NCBI GenBank assembly: GCA_019118885.1
Contig: DWYB01000043.1
Location: 1 to 49,903, forward strand
DNA: 49,903 bases
Direction of reading: 5' to 3'
From: Candidatus Mediterraneibacter surreyensis
GTDB taxonomy: Bacteria > Bacillota > Clostridia > Lachnospirales > Lachnospiraceae
Positions 24,847 to 33,471 of the stretch are shown piece after piece; the stretch's first letter is position 1, and each line of letters begins with the position of its first letter. Under the pieces are notes generated by a model. That model was not told the DNA's origin. It saw only the letters and a program-made list of their open reading frames with translations, and did not search any database. The position numbers were made by a program, and so were the translations under genes.

Positions 24847-25710
24847 CTATCTCTTATTTCCCATACAGAACACCGCTACCACTCCCGGTCCTGTATGGCT
24901 TCCGATTACGGTTCCGATATTATTGATCAGGATATTATCTATCCCCATCTCTTCACGAACAAGTTTTGCCACATATTCCGCGTCTTTAATACAGTCGCCG
25001 TGAGTGATCATGATGATATCGTTATCCCATCCTTTGGACTGTTCTACCGCCATATCAACGATCTTGTTAAGGGATCTTTTACGTCCTCTCTCTTTCCCGA
25101 TCACCTGAAGCTTTCCGTTGTCATCCATATGTATGATCGGCTTGATCTGTACAAGGGTTCCGAGTACGGCTGTCGTCTTGGAAATACGGCCGCCTCTCTG
25201 AAGATGATGCAGATCATCAACTGTGACATTATGGCAGATATGAAGCTTGTTATCCTCAACCCACTGCGCCAGCTCGTCTATATTCATACCTTTCTCTTTC
25301 TGCTGAAGTGCTTTATAAAGCAGAAGCGCTTCACCGAGGCATGCGCACAGCGTATCGATCACGATAACTTTAGCCTCCGGATATTTTTCCTGCAGCATTT
25401 CGCCCGCGATCTTCATGCTGTTCAACGTACCGCTCAATCCGGAAGAAAATCCAAGATGCAGGATATCCTTTCCTTCTTTAAGAAATGGCTCGAGCATGCT
25501 TGCCGCCTCTTCTGGGTTGACCTGGGAAGTAGTGGACATCTTTCCTTCCCTGAGTTTGTCAAAGAACTCTTTTGCTGACAGGCCTTCCATATCTGTATAT
25601 GTCTCGCCGTCGATCGTGTATTTCAACGGGATTACCGGAACATGTCTTTCTTCAAGCCATTCTTTCGGCAAATCCACAGTACTGTTCACTGTGATCACAT
25701 AGTCTCTCAT
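24847..25710 (-). CDS. DegV family fatty-acid-binding protein
   Basis: DegV proteins bind a long-chain fatty acid between two alpha/beta domains; some act as the FakB carrier of the fatty acid kinase in Firmicutes. The 287 residues are full-length. Markers are the N-terminal ITVNSTVDLPKEWLEE (ST motif that contacts the carboxylate), the T-S-Q-V-N segment (KMSTTSQVNPEE) and LGFSSGLSGTLNS, and the C-terminal GTVIGSHTGPGVVAVFC. AGGAGGAAA precedes the ATG. The neighbours do not include a FakA kinase, so its lipid partner is not evident here. It is convergent with the kinase gene. Confidence 0.93.
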   Translation of the reverse strand: MRDYVITVNSTVDLPKEWLEERHVPVIPLKYTIDGETYTDMEGLSAKEFFDKLREGKMSTTSQVNPEEAASMLEPFLKEGKDILHLGFSSGLSGTLNSMKIAGEMLQEKYPEAKVIVIDTLCACLGEALLLYKALQQKEKGMNIDELAQWVEDNKLHICHNVTVDDLHHLQRGGRISKTTAVLGTLVQIKPIIHMDDNGKLQVIGKERGRKRSLNKIVDMAVEQSKGWDNDIIMITHGDCIKDAEYVAKLVREEMGIDNILINNIGTVIGSHTGPGVVAVFCMGNKR

Positions 25711-25843
25711 CTTGGTTTCCTCCTAATAAACTGATCTTTCATTCCGCGCTGACCTGCACAGGATGAACCTTTCACTTTATCTATCATACCACCTTTTATT
25801 TCGTTTATCAAAATATTTTAACATTTTTTGAAAACTGTAAAAT

Positions 25844-25883
25844 AACAGTTCAGCTGCAGGGTTATTCCATGAACTGAACTGTT
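25844..25883 (-). terminator. Terminator of the GerA-like gene
   Basis: AACAGTTCAG (25844-25853) and CTGAACTGTT (25874-25883) pair; on the minus strand the stem is followed by ATTTTAC. It lies shortly after the stop of the GerA-like gene. Confidence 0.6.
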
Positions 25884-25895
25884 ACAGAAAACGCG

Positions 25896-27263
25896 CTAAT
25901 TTAATTTTACATTCATATAGTTTCTTCCGGACAATGTCTTATTAAAAATCAGGAAGCAGAGGACCAGGATACATCCGGCAATGAATCCGTACAGGTTAAA
26001 CAGTGCGGTCAGCACAAGGAGCATCAGTCTCATAAATTTCAGCGCATAGCCCAGTTCAAAATTAGGCTGCGTATAATTGGCCACTGCTACAAACGCCATG
26101 TAGAGCATAACTTCTGAATTAAACCAGCCGGACTGTACAGAGAACTCTCCCATCACAATACCTGCGATCACACTGAGCGGTGTGCTGAGCATCGTCGGTG
26201 TATTCATGGCAGCAAGTCTCAGTCCGTCGATGGATATTTCCAGCAGAAGAAACTGAAATATCAAAGGAATATTTACCGTATCACGTACTGCAACGAAGGC
26301 GAACACATCCGGCAGCCACTCCAGATTCTGCATAAAAAGCAGATAAAGGGGAGTAAAGAAAACGGTAGCGATCGTAATAATAGCTCTTGTCACTTTCAGA
26401 TAGACAGCTGTCACCGTAGGGAAATAATAATCATTTGCTTCTTCTATCATATCCAGCACAGATGTAGGCAGGATCATAGCTGACGGAGAATTGTCCACAA
26501 GGATAACTACTTTTCCCTCCAACAGACATGCTGCGGCAGTATCTGGCCGCTCCGTATACTTAAATTTAGGGAAAGGGTTGAACCACTTTCTCTTGAAAAG
26601 TGCTTCCGCCAGGCTCTGCTGATTCATACGGAGATCATCAAGCTGCAGACTTTCTATCCTTTTCTTCAGGTTGGCGAGGAGTTCCTTGTCCACACGGTCG
26701 CTCATATAGCAAATTGCGATATCCGTGCGGGAAGCCTGACCAGCTTCTGTCATTTCCATAATAAGATGAGGATCTCGTATTCTTCTTCGCATCAAAGCCG
26801 TATTAAATACGATCGTCTCCACAAATCCGTCTCTGGAGCCACGCAGGGATTTGTCTTTGTCCGGTTCATCCACACTTCGCGCCGGATAAGTACGGCAGTC
26901 CAGAATGATACACTCTTTATATCCGTCGATAAAAAGACATGCCGGACCGGAAAGAACATTGCGTATGATCTCATCGAAATCCTCTGTGATATCAACCTCC
27001 ACATAGGGCACATGTTTCTGTATAAAACCTTCCGCATCCTCCGGCATATCCTCTTCCGTCACAGATAAAAAAGAGTCCATGATCTTTAGCATGACCTCGT
27101 CTTTAATAAATCCGTCAATATAATAGAACACGGATGCTTTTCCGCCTATAATGATATCCCGCCGGATGATGTCAAAGCTCTCTGCAACCGGCAGGATCTC
27201 GTTCATATATCTGATATTTTCTTCAAATGACGGGCTGATCTTTCTGCTGTTTTTTTCTACCAT
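25896..27263 (-). CDS. GerA-family spore germination protein (SpoVAF-like)
   Basis: This protein of about 455 residues has the GerA Pfam layout: a cytoplasmic N-terminal half (about 1-270) and four or five membrane segments toward the C-terminus (about 285-445). GKVVILVDNSPSAMILPT and RLAAMNTPTMLSTPLSVIAG are family hallmarks. The opening SFDIIRRDIIIGGKAS and YYIDGFIKDEVML is closer to the SpoVAF group than to GerAA of nutrient receptors. No gerB or gerC gene and no other spoVA gene flank it. The start is placed at the ATG 27261-27263, preceded by GGGGAAG; a longer in-frame version lacks a ribosome binding site. Presence implies that the organism sporulates. Confidence 0.88.
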   Translation of the reverse strand: MVEKNSRKISPSFEENIRYMNEILPVAESFDIIRRDIIIGGKASVFYYIDGFIKDEVMLKIMDSFLSVTEEDMPEDAEGFIQKHVPYVEVDITEDFDEIIRNVLSGPACLFIDGYKECIILDCRTYPARSVDEPDKDKSLRGSRDGFVETIVFNTALMRRRIRDPHLIMEMTEAGQASRTDIAICYMSDRVDKELLANLKKRIESLQLDDLRMNQQSLAEALFKRKWFNPFPKFKYTERPDTAAACLLEGKVVILVDNSPSAMILPTSVLDMIEEANDYYFPTVTAVYLKVTRAIITIATVFFTPLYLLFMQNLEWLPDVFAFVAVRDTVNIPLIFQFLLLEISIDGLRLAAMNTPTMLSTPLSVIAGIVMGEFSVQSGWFNSEVMLYMAFVAVANYTQPNFELGYALKFMRLMLLVLTALFNLYGFIAGCILVLCFLIFNKTLSGRNYMNVKLN

Positions 27264-27359
27264 AGATGTCTTCCCCTTTCGTCCGCCGTACATTTATCCG
27301 GCGTCAGCGGTATCTATGGTTAGCTTGCCCTGATATTCCTGAAATATGCGAAAACATTC

Positions 27360-28028
27360 CTATTCTTCTTCCAGATATCCGGCTTTTATCATTTTTTCGA
27401 TCACCTGAGCCTGACGTTCTCTCGCCAGCTCCGGATTTGCAACCGGATTATAATTGGTCGGGGCGTTCGGTATCCCCGCCAGAAGAGTGCACTCGTCAAA
27501 ATTCATCTCTGAAGGCGGCTTCCCGAAATATCCCCAGGATGCATCTGCAACGCAGTAATATCCATTTCCGAAGAATATCGAATTGACATACAACTCAAAA
27601 ATCTCATCCTTCTCAAGCACCGATTCTATCTTAAATGCCATAAACAGTTCTGAAATCTTGCGTATAATCTTTTTATCCTGTGTGAAATACTGGTTTTTCG
27701 CAAGCTGCTGGGTAATCGTACTGCCACCTTCTACATAAGAGCCTGCCCTGATGTCATTGACCAGAGCCCTGCATGTGGCGATGGGGTCAAATCCCGGATG
27801 GGAATAGAACCTCTTATCCTCCACCGCCAGCACGGCATCGATATAGGTCTGAGGCAGTTCGTCGATGGTCGTATAATTATCGATGGACTCGATTTCTGCC
27901 GCCATCTCTTCCACACTTTTTTCATTCAGTGCCTCTCTGTAATCTATGTATCCCTTCACACAGAGCACACCGATCAGGATGACGATGGTCAGGATAAGGA
28001 AAGAACACAGACGTTTTATCCATTTCAT
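27360..28028 (-). CDS. Monofunctional peptidoglycan transglycosylase (GT51)
   Basis: This 222-residue protein has an N-terminal signal anchor (about 5-27, LCSFLILTIVILIGVLCV) and a single GT51 domain that polymerises lipid II outside the membrane. The catalytic Glu is in AVEDKRFYSHPGFDP, with GGSTITQQLAKN, KISELFMAFKIE and YVNSIFFGNGYYCV as further motifs. There is no transpeptidase domain, so it is monofunctional like MtgA or SgtB. AAGGAG lies 12 nt before the ATG. The gerA-like gene follows on the same strand after a gap of about 100 nt. A role in vegetative wall or in spore cortex is undetermined. Confidence 0.92.
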   Translation of the reverse strand: MKWIKRLCSFLILTIVILIGVLCVKGYIDYREALNEKSVEEMAAEIESIDNYTTIDELPQTYIDAVLAVEDKRFYSHPGFDPIATCRALVNDIRAGSYVEGGSTITQQLAKNQYFTQDKKIIRKISELFMAFKIESVLEKDEIFELYVNSIFFGNGYYCVADASWGYFGKPPSEMNFDECTLLAGIPNAPTNYNPVANPELARERQAQVIEKMIKAGYLEEE

Positions 28029-28135
28029 AGTGTATGAATACTCCTTTCATACTCTGAGTATATCGGATAAATCTGTGTTCTTCCATTATATCTTCTTACG
28101 ATTTTCTTAAAATTATGACATTTTCGTAAGCCGCA

Positions 28136-28648
28136 TTATTTCGTTGTGCTTCCAAATCCGCCGTTTCTGATCTCCGTAGCGTTATCGTCGAGCGTGATCC
28201 CGTATTCTACAAAGATTCCCTGCATAAATCCCTCTCCTGCTTTCAGCTCAACCGTTTTCCCTTCATTACTGTCATTGGTGATCTTGGAGAAAATATGTCC
28301 TTCATTATCGGAGTAATAATAGTCACTGTCTATGATCCCCACCGTATTGTTAAGCTGCAGCCTGTATTTGAAACCGAGTCCACTGCGAGGGTAGCATTTG
28401 AGGACCCACTCCGGCTCCATCCAGACACGGACGCCTGTAGGGATCTTTATCGTCTCCCCTGATCTGAGTGTAATATCCGCCGGAGCAAAGAAATCGTATC
28501 CGGCGCTTCCCGCGGTGGCACGTCTCGGCAGACAGATCCTGGCATAAATCTCCTGTATTTTGCCCTTGTCTGTAATTCCCAGGGTGTCTCCCCATCCTTC
28601 CAGAAACTGCTCAAAACTTACCTTTTCAAATCTTGCTATTCTCTTCAT
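28136..28648 (-). CDS. dut: dUTP diphosphatase
   Basis: This 170-residue protein is a trimeric-type dUTPase, hydrolysing dUTP to dUMP and pyrophosphate. All five motifs can be seen: ATAGSAGYDFFAP (1), PRSGLGFKYRL (2), NTVGIIDSDYY (3), GEGFMQGIF (4) and RNGGFGSTTK (5, the C-terminal flap). It has an N-terminal extension of about 35 residues and an insert after motif 3, making it longer than the usual 140-150; such forms occur in other Clostridia. AAAGGAGA precedes the ATG. A dCTP deaminase is less likely because motif 5 is complete. Confidence 0.92.
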   Translation of the reverse strand: MKRIARFEKVSFEQFLEGWGDTLGITDKGKIQEIYARICLPRRATAGSAGYDFFAPADITLRSGETIKIPTGVRVWMEPEWVLKCYPRSGLGFKYRLQLNNTVGIIDSDYYYSDNEGHIFSKITNDSNEGKTVELKAGEGFMQGIFVEYGITLDDNATEIRNGGFGSTTK

Positions 28649-28707
28649 GAAACTTCTCCTTTATATGCTTGCACATACACACTAGCGCATGCTGAACTTC
28701 CGGCTGC

Positions 28708-29745
28708 TTACCTGCGCGGATCCCAGATCATATCACTGCTGATCTCGGCAAGCGAGAATGCGCCGCACATCCTCATCGTGTCTTTAAGTTCTGCACCGAT
28801 CTTATTTACATATGCCGTAACGCCTTCCTCCCGGCCTCCATAGACCGCTGTTACAAACGGACGCGCGATCAGTACGGCGTCTGCTCCAAGAGCGAGAGCC
28901 TTGAACACATCCACACCTGTACGGATACCGCCGTCTGCAAATATCTTCATCTGACTGCCGGATTCCCGTACCGCTTTTACAATTGACGGAAGGACCTCCG
29001 CTGTGGCCGGGCACTGATCCAGCACTCTGCCTCCATGATTTGAGACAACGATTCCCTGTACTCCTGCCTCAGCTGCTTTCAGCGCGCCTTTCGGCGTCAT
29101 AATGCCCTTCAGGATAAACGGAATTTCCGCCATCTTTACAATCTCTTTGAGCTCTTCCACTGACTTGCTGCCGGCAGGAGGATTCAGATTCTGCAGAAAC
29201 GGAAGCCCCGCAGCATCGATATCCATTGCAACAGCAAATGCGCCGGACTTTTTGACCAGTTCCATCTTCTCCCGTATCGTTTCCAGATCCCAAGGCTTCA
29301 CGGTCGGAATCCCCTGTCCGTTCAGTTTCCCGATAGCGTCTGTTGCCTCGATCATAACGTTATAGTCTGTTCCATCCCCGGTAAAAGCTGCAATTCTGTT
29401 TTCCGCACAGCCTTTCAACAGAATCTCATTGTATTCCTGATCTGTATATTTATCTCCATAATGCAGTTTGACTGCACCGACAGGACCAGCGAAAAACGGA
29501 TAGGCAAATTTTTTACCGAACAGTTCTGTCTCTGTATCCAGTGTTTTCTGTTCGCAGATCGTATCCATATTAATACGGATCTCCTGCCATTTCTGATAGT
29601 TGCGCATGGCCAGGTCTCCGATTCCCTTTGCCCCCGGACCCGGCATCGTATTTCTGCATGCCGCGCCGTTGCAGACCGGACAGGCTTTACAGTACGGACC
29701 GATACAGCCTCTTGCATTCTTTATGACTTCCTGATATTCCATCAT
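28708..29745 (-). CDS. FMN-dependent alpha-hydroxy-acid oxidase/dehydrogenase
   Basis: This 345-residue TIM-barrel flavoprotein belongs to the lactate oxidase/glycolate oxidase family. Visible motifs are PFILKGIMTPKGALKA (catalytic-region Lys), VVSNHGGRVLDQCPAT (active-site His and Arg), KIFADGGIRTGVDVFKALALGADAVLIARP (FMN phosphate binding). The N-terminus has a Cys-rich stretch, CIGPYCKACPVCNGAAC, unusual for plain lactate oxidases but seen in clostridial members. The real substrate (lactate or another 2-hydroxyacid) and electron acceptor cannot be told. AGAGG precedes the ATG. It follows the aminotransferase gene on the same strand. Confidence 0.88.
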   Translation of the reverse strand: MMEYQEVIKNARGCIGPYCKACPVCNGAACRNTMPGPGAKGIGDLAMRNYQKWQEIRINMDTICEQKTLDTETELFGKKFAYPFFAGPVGAVKLHYGDKYTDQEYNEILLKGCAENRIAAFTGDGTDYNVMIEATDAIGKLNGQGIPTVKPWDLETIREKMELVKKSGAFAVAMDIDAAGLPFLQNLNPPAGSKSVEELKEIVKMAEIPFILKGIMTPKGALKAAEAGVQGIVVSNHGGRVLDQCPATAEVLPSIVKAVRESGSQMKIFADGGIRTGVDVFKALALGADAVLIARPFVTAVYGGREEGVTAYVNKIGAELKDTMRMCGAFSLAEISSDMIWDPRR

Positions 29746-29839
29746 GTATTCCTCTTTCTTCTTTTTTCCAACAAGACATCACTTTATTCAAATGAACGTC
29801 TCTCTATAACTTTTCGCCGTTCCTGCTCTCTCACTGCTT

Positions 29840-31015
29840 TCAGGAGCGGAAAATTCCCGACTCATCCAGCACATGCAGGATTTCATCGATCATGTCCTCA
29901 TCCACGACAAGAGCCATTCTGACATATCCCTCTCCGCCGGAACCGAATGCGCTTCCCGGCGTTACGATCACACCGGTCTTCTCCATCAGTTTCATACAAA
30001 AATCTGCCGAAGAATCGTATCCTTCCGGAATCTTAGCCCACACGAACATGGTTCCCTGACTGTCCGGCACATTCCAGCCGATACTCCTCAGTCCGCCGCA
30101 GAGGGCCCGGTTTCGTCTTCCGTATTCCTGCCTCTGTTCTTCGATAAAATCATCCGGCCCTGTGAGCGCCGCGATCGCCGCATACTGTATCGGATAAAAG
30201 ATACCGTAATCGATCTGTGACCGCAGCAGTCGGAACTTGCTGATGATATCCTTATTTCCCACAACAAAAGAGATTCTGGCTCCGGTCAGATTATAAGACT
30301 TGGAAAGAGAATAAAACTCTACACCCACATCTTTCGCACCTTTATATGCCAGAAATGACTTTCCGGGCTTCTCTGTATATGTAATATCCGAATAAGCATT
30401 GTCATGCAGGATGACAATATCATTTTTCTTTGCAAAAGCGATCAGCTTCTCGTAAAAATCATCCGGAGCGCACACACAGACCGGATTCAGCGGGTAAGAA
30501 ACGATCATATACTTCGTCCTTTTCAGAGTTTCCTCCGGAATACTTTCAAGATCCGGCAGATATCCATTCTTCTCCTCGATCGTATAATACTGCACGTCCG
30601 CTTTTGCCATAATCCCGCTCATCTCAAACATAGGATATCCCGGATTCGGCACCAGGATCACGTCGCCCGGATCACAGAAGATCATCCCGATGTGCGCCAT
30701 CGCTTCCTGAGAACCGTAAACCGACATCACTTCATCGGTATCTATCTCTACTCCAAAACGCTTTTTATATCGATATTTCACAGCTTCCAGAAGTTCCGGA
30801 AGATCTGCAAGAGAATATTTATAATTTTCCGGTTTCCCGCACGCTTCCTGCATCGCTTTCATCACATGCGGCGCGGGCTTGAAGTCCGGTGTGCCCACGG
30901 ACAGATTATAGACTTTGCGCCCCTCTCTTATAAGCTCTTCTTTCCTTTCATTCAGAGCTCCGAAGATACCCTGTTTAAAATCATTGATCATACTTGAAAA
31001 ATGACTGTTGTCCAC
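29840..31015 (-). CDS. Class I/II PLP-dependent aminotransferase
   Basis: This 391-residue protein has the fold-type I aminotransferase pattern: LSVGTPDFKPAPHV near the N-terminus, SVYGSQEAMAHIGM, YPLNPVCVCAP, the Schiff-base lysine in FYSLSKSYNLTGARISFVVG, and the substrate Arg in EGYVRMALV. It resembles aspartate or LL-diaminopimelate aminotransferases, but specificity is open. The start is a GTG (31013-31015) with AGGAGG 7-8 nt upstream. It lies 45 nt after metA on the same strand and may be cotranscribed with it, which hints at a role in methionine-family amino acids. Confidence 0.88.
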   Translation of the reverse strand: MDNSHFSSMINDFKQGIFGALNERKEELIREGRKVYNLSVGTPDFKPAPHVMKAMQEACGKPENYKYSLADLPELLEAVKYRYKKRFGVEIDTDEVMSVYGSQEAMAHIGMIFCDPGDVILVPNPGYPMFEMSGIMAKADVQYYTIEEKNGYLPDLESIPEETLKRTKYMIVSYPLNPVCVCAPDDFYEKLIAFAKKNDIVILHDNAYSDITYTEKPGKSFLAYKGAKDVGVEFYSLSKSYNLTGARISFVVGNKDIISKFRLLRSQIDYGIFYPIQYAAIAALTGPDDFIEEQRQEYGRRNRALCGGLRSIGWNVPDSQGTMFVWAKIPEGYDSSADFCMKLMEKTGVIVTPGSAFGSGGEGYVRMALVVDEDMIDEILHVLDESGIFRS

Positions 31016-31060
31016 TTTAGTTTCCTCCTCTTTTGCCTTTTCCCGTTCCAGTTCCGACGC

Positions 31061-31987
31061 TCATTTCTGAGACGGCGTTCCGTACAGATCATACGGAGTC
31101 GCCTGATATACGTAATAGTTCACCCAGTTCGTATACAGGTTATTTGCGTGTGACCGCCAGGTGAGCACCGGCTTATTCTCAGGATCATCATCCGGATAAT
31201 AGTTCTCCGGAATCTGCGGGTTCAGCCCTCTTTCCGTATCTCTCTTATATTCGGAATCCAGAGTCATCCTGTCATACTCCGGGTGTCCCATCACAAAGAT
31301 CTGGCGCCCTTCCTGAGCCATACACAGAAATACTCCCGCCTGTCTGGAATCAGCCAGGATTGTGATCCGTTCATCCGCTTCCAGAAGATCCTGAGGTACT
31401 TCTGTATACCTGGAATGGGGCGCCATAAAGATATCGTCAAAGCCCCTCACAAGCGGAATCTTGCGGTTTCTGACGCGATGCCGGTATACTCCGGAGAGTT
31501 TTTTCGGAAGATCGGCCTTATCAATTCCATAATGATAATAGATCCCTGCCTGAGCTCCCCAGCACAGATGCAGTGTGGATGTTACGTTAGTCTTTGTCCA
31601 CTCCATGATCTTTTTCAGTTCTTCCCAGTAGTCCACCTCTTCAAAAGGCATACGCTCCACCGGGGCCCCCGTTATGATAAATCCGTCAAACTTTTTGTTG
31701 CAGATACTCTCGAAAGGCTCGTAGAACTTGTAGATATGACTTGTGGAAGTGTTCTTTGACACGTGACTTGTCATACGCACGAAGGTAACATCCACCTGAA
31801 TCGGTGTGTTGGACAGGGAACGGAGGATCTGAAGCTCTGTATCCTCTTTTAGCGGCATCAGATTCAAAAGCCCAATGCTCAAAGGACGTATATCCTGATG
31901 CGCAGCCCTGTATTCATCCATAACAAATATATTTTCCTGTTCCAGTATCTCTTTTACCGGAAGATCATTTTGTACTCGAATCGGCAT
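31061..31987 (-). CDS. metA: Homoserine O-acetyltransferase (MetA family)
   Basis: This 308-residue MetA enzyme activates homoserine for methionine synthesis. The nucleophile is Cys142 in LHLCWGAQAG; the His and Glu of the site are in MGHPEYD. Residue 111 is Glu (GAPVE), the change known to switch MetA from succinyl-CoA to acetyl-CoA, so the product is probably O-acetylhomoserine. This matches the MetY at 12518 that uses that substrate. GAGGAGA precedes the ATG. It has a good promoter (32053-32082). No SAM riboswitch fits into the short leader of about 60 nt. Confidence 0.95.
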   Translation of the reverse strand: MPIRVQNDLPVKEILEQENIFVMDEYRAAHQDIRPLSIGLLNLMPLKEDTELQILRSLSNTPIQVDVTFVRMTSHVSKNTSTSHIYKFYEPFESICNKKFDGFIITGAPVERMPFEEVDYWEELKKIMEWTKTNVTSTLHLCWGAQAGIYYHYGIDKADLPKKLSGVYRHRVRNRKIPLVRGFDDIFMAPHSRYTEVPQDLLEADERITILADSRQAGVFLCMAQEGRQIFVMGHPEYDRMTLDSEYKRDTERGLNPQIPENYYPDDDPENKPVLTWRSHANNLYTNWVNYYVYQATPYDLYGTPSQK

Positions 31988-32052
31988 AACAGTTCTCCTC
32001 TTCTGTCTTTATGTATTTCCGGCGTATCCGGCGCCGGAGCTGCGATAGTAAG

Positions 32053-32082
32053 ATTATAACGCTTATCTTGTCTGACCGTCAA
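32053..32082 (-). promoter_or_regulatory. Promoter of metA
   Basis: On the minus strand TTGACG (32077-32082) and TATAAT (32053-32058) are 18 bp apart, about 60 nt before the metA start. Confidence 0.65.
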
Positions 32083-32116
32083 CATTAACAGGTGTTTCGT
32101 AACATCAGATTTTTGT

Positions 32117-32146
32117 AACAAAAAGATCCGGGAACGCTCCCGGATC
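32117..32146 (-). terminator. Terminator of the DUF1540 gene
   Basis: GATCCGGGA (32125-32133) and TCCCGGATC (32138-32146) form a perfect 9-bp stem with a 4-nt loop; on the minus strand TTTTTG follows. Confidence 0.85.
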
Positions 32147-32194
32147 ACAATCTGCGGTTTCCCGCCTTATATAGACATACGTCGTATTTTATTT

Positions 32195-32524
32195 TCAGCC
32201 GCAGTGGCACTGAAATGTGGCGCATTCCGTACCGTCGGCAGTCTTTGCGCTTCCGCCCTCCACGCTGATCTTGCCCGCATGACATTTGCACTGTTCATTG
32301 TACATGCAGTTTGTAGCCTTACAGTCGATAGCTGAACGGTCAGACGCCTCAGTCATGGAGTTCATGGAGTTGGAATAACTTCCGTCCTTTCTCTCCTGAA
32401 AACTGTCGCAGCATGTCTCCTGCGGGTTCTTCGCGTTCTCTCCTCCCACCTGGATCTTGTCCAGATCACAGAGATACTGCTGATTGTGTACACATGTCTG
32501 TACTGTACATTTTAATTCCGGCAT
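32195..32524 (-). CDS. DUF1540 protein with two cysteine-rich repeats
   Basis: The protein of about 109 residues holds two copies of a cysteine motif: LKCTVQTCVHNQQYLCD with a later CCDSF, and IDCKATNCMYNEQCKCH with a later CATF, each followed by a GG-x-AK/x turn. This is the DUF1540 pattern, probably metal-binding, of unknown function and common in Clostridia. The ATG at 32522-32524 has AGGAGG upstream; a start 45 nt earlier would lack one. It forms a single-gene unit with its own terminator, next to an aldo/keto reductase. Confidence 0.85.
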   Translation of the reverse strand: MPELKCTVQTCVHNQQYLCDLDKIQVGGENAKNPQETCCDSFQERKDGSYSNSMNSMTEASDRSAIDCKATNCMYNEQCKCHAGKISVEGGSAKTADGTECATFQCHCG

Positions 32525-32592
32525 AATGATACCTCCTCTTTCTTCAGATTCAGCATCATTATTCCCCATTCATTCATAAAATATACGTTCAA

Positions 32593-33462
32593 TCATATCT
32601 TAACCCGCTCACGGTCCGGATGTTCGCCGGACCAGCCGGCCTGCGGCATTGTCGCAAGCCTCCAGATATCTTCCTCATCCATCTCAAAAGACCAGAGGTC
32701 AAGATTTTCTTTCATCCTTTCCATAGACGAAGACTTAGGCAATGGAATGATTCCTCTCTGTACCGCGAATTTCAGGCAGATTTTTGCCGGAGACACACCA
32801 TATTTTCCGGCCAGTTCCTGTACAAGAGGCTCTGTCAGCACTCTCTGGCGTCCGATCGGGCTCCAGGCCTGCACAAGAATATCTCTTTCCTTACAGTACT
32901 GTACGACAGCTTCCTGGCTGTATCCCGGATGGTATTCGATCTGATCCACAGCAGGTCTTACCGTACAGTCTTCCAGAATGTTTTCAATATGGTGAGGCAG
33001 GAAATTACTCAGGCCGATGGCACGGATCTTCCCTTCCCGGACCAGCTCCTCCATAGCTTTCCACGTCTCCTTATCAAGCTGTTTCCAGTCTTTATATCCA
33101 GGTTCCGGAAGAGGCCAGTGGATCAGATACAGATCCAGATAATCTGTCTTTAGATTATCCAGGGTACGCCTAAACGCGCTTTTAACGTTATCGTATCCCA
33201 TCTCTGTCTTCCAGAGTTTGCTTGCTATGAATATTTCATCTCTGGCTATCCCGCTCTCCCTGACCGCTTCTGCCAGGTATGTTTCAGTTCCGTAAAATGA
33301 CGCCGTATCAAAATATCTGTATCCAGCCTCAATCGCCGTACGGATCACATCTGCGCTTTTTCCGTCAGCCGCTTTGTATGTGCCAAATGCCACAGCAGGT
33401 ATTTCTACTCCATTATTCAGTATATAATGTTTCATTTTATTTAATACTTGTCCGTTTTTCAT
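32593..33462 (-). CDS. Aldo/keto reductase
   Basis: This 289-residue TIM-barrel NADPH reductase has the catalytic tetrad: Asp and Tyr in YFDTASFYGTE, Lys in FIASKLWKTEM and His in LYLIHWPLP. AIGLSNFLPHHIENIL and the C-terminal IIPLPKSSSMERMKENL (cofactor binding) are conserved. It belongs to the AKR5-like group that reduces small aldehydes, ketones or keto acids. GAGGAAG precedes the ATG. It lies about 10 nt after the YdcF-family gene and continues that unit. Confidence 0.93.
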   Translation of the reverse strand: MKNGQVLNKMKHYILNNGVEIPAVAFGTYKAADGKSADVIRTAIEAGYRYFDTASFYGTETYLAEAVRESGIARDEIFIASKLWKTEMGYDNVKSAFRRTLDNLKTDYLDLYLIHWPLPEPGYKDWKQLDKETWKAMEELVREGKIRAIGLSNFLPHHIENILEDCTVRPAVDQIEYHPGYSQEAVVQYCKERDILVQAWSPIGRQRVLTEPLVQELAGKYGVSPAKICLKFAVQRGIIPLPKSSSMERMKENLDLWSFEMDEEDIWRLATMPQAGWSGEHPDRERVKI

Positions 33463-33471
33463 TTTTCTTCC

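Noticed and set aside
24711-24926. Plus-strand frame of 71 codons
   Set aside because: Lies in the palindromic element and the 3' end of degV; no ribosome binding site and no conservation expected.
31988-32120. SAM riboswitch upstream of metA
   Set aside because: The leader from the promoter to metA is only about 60 nt and lacks the conserved SAM-I or SAM-II elements.
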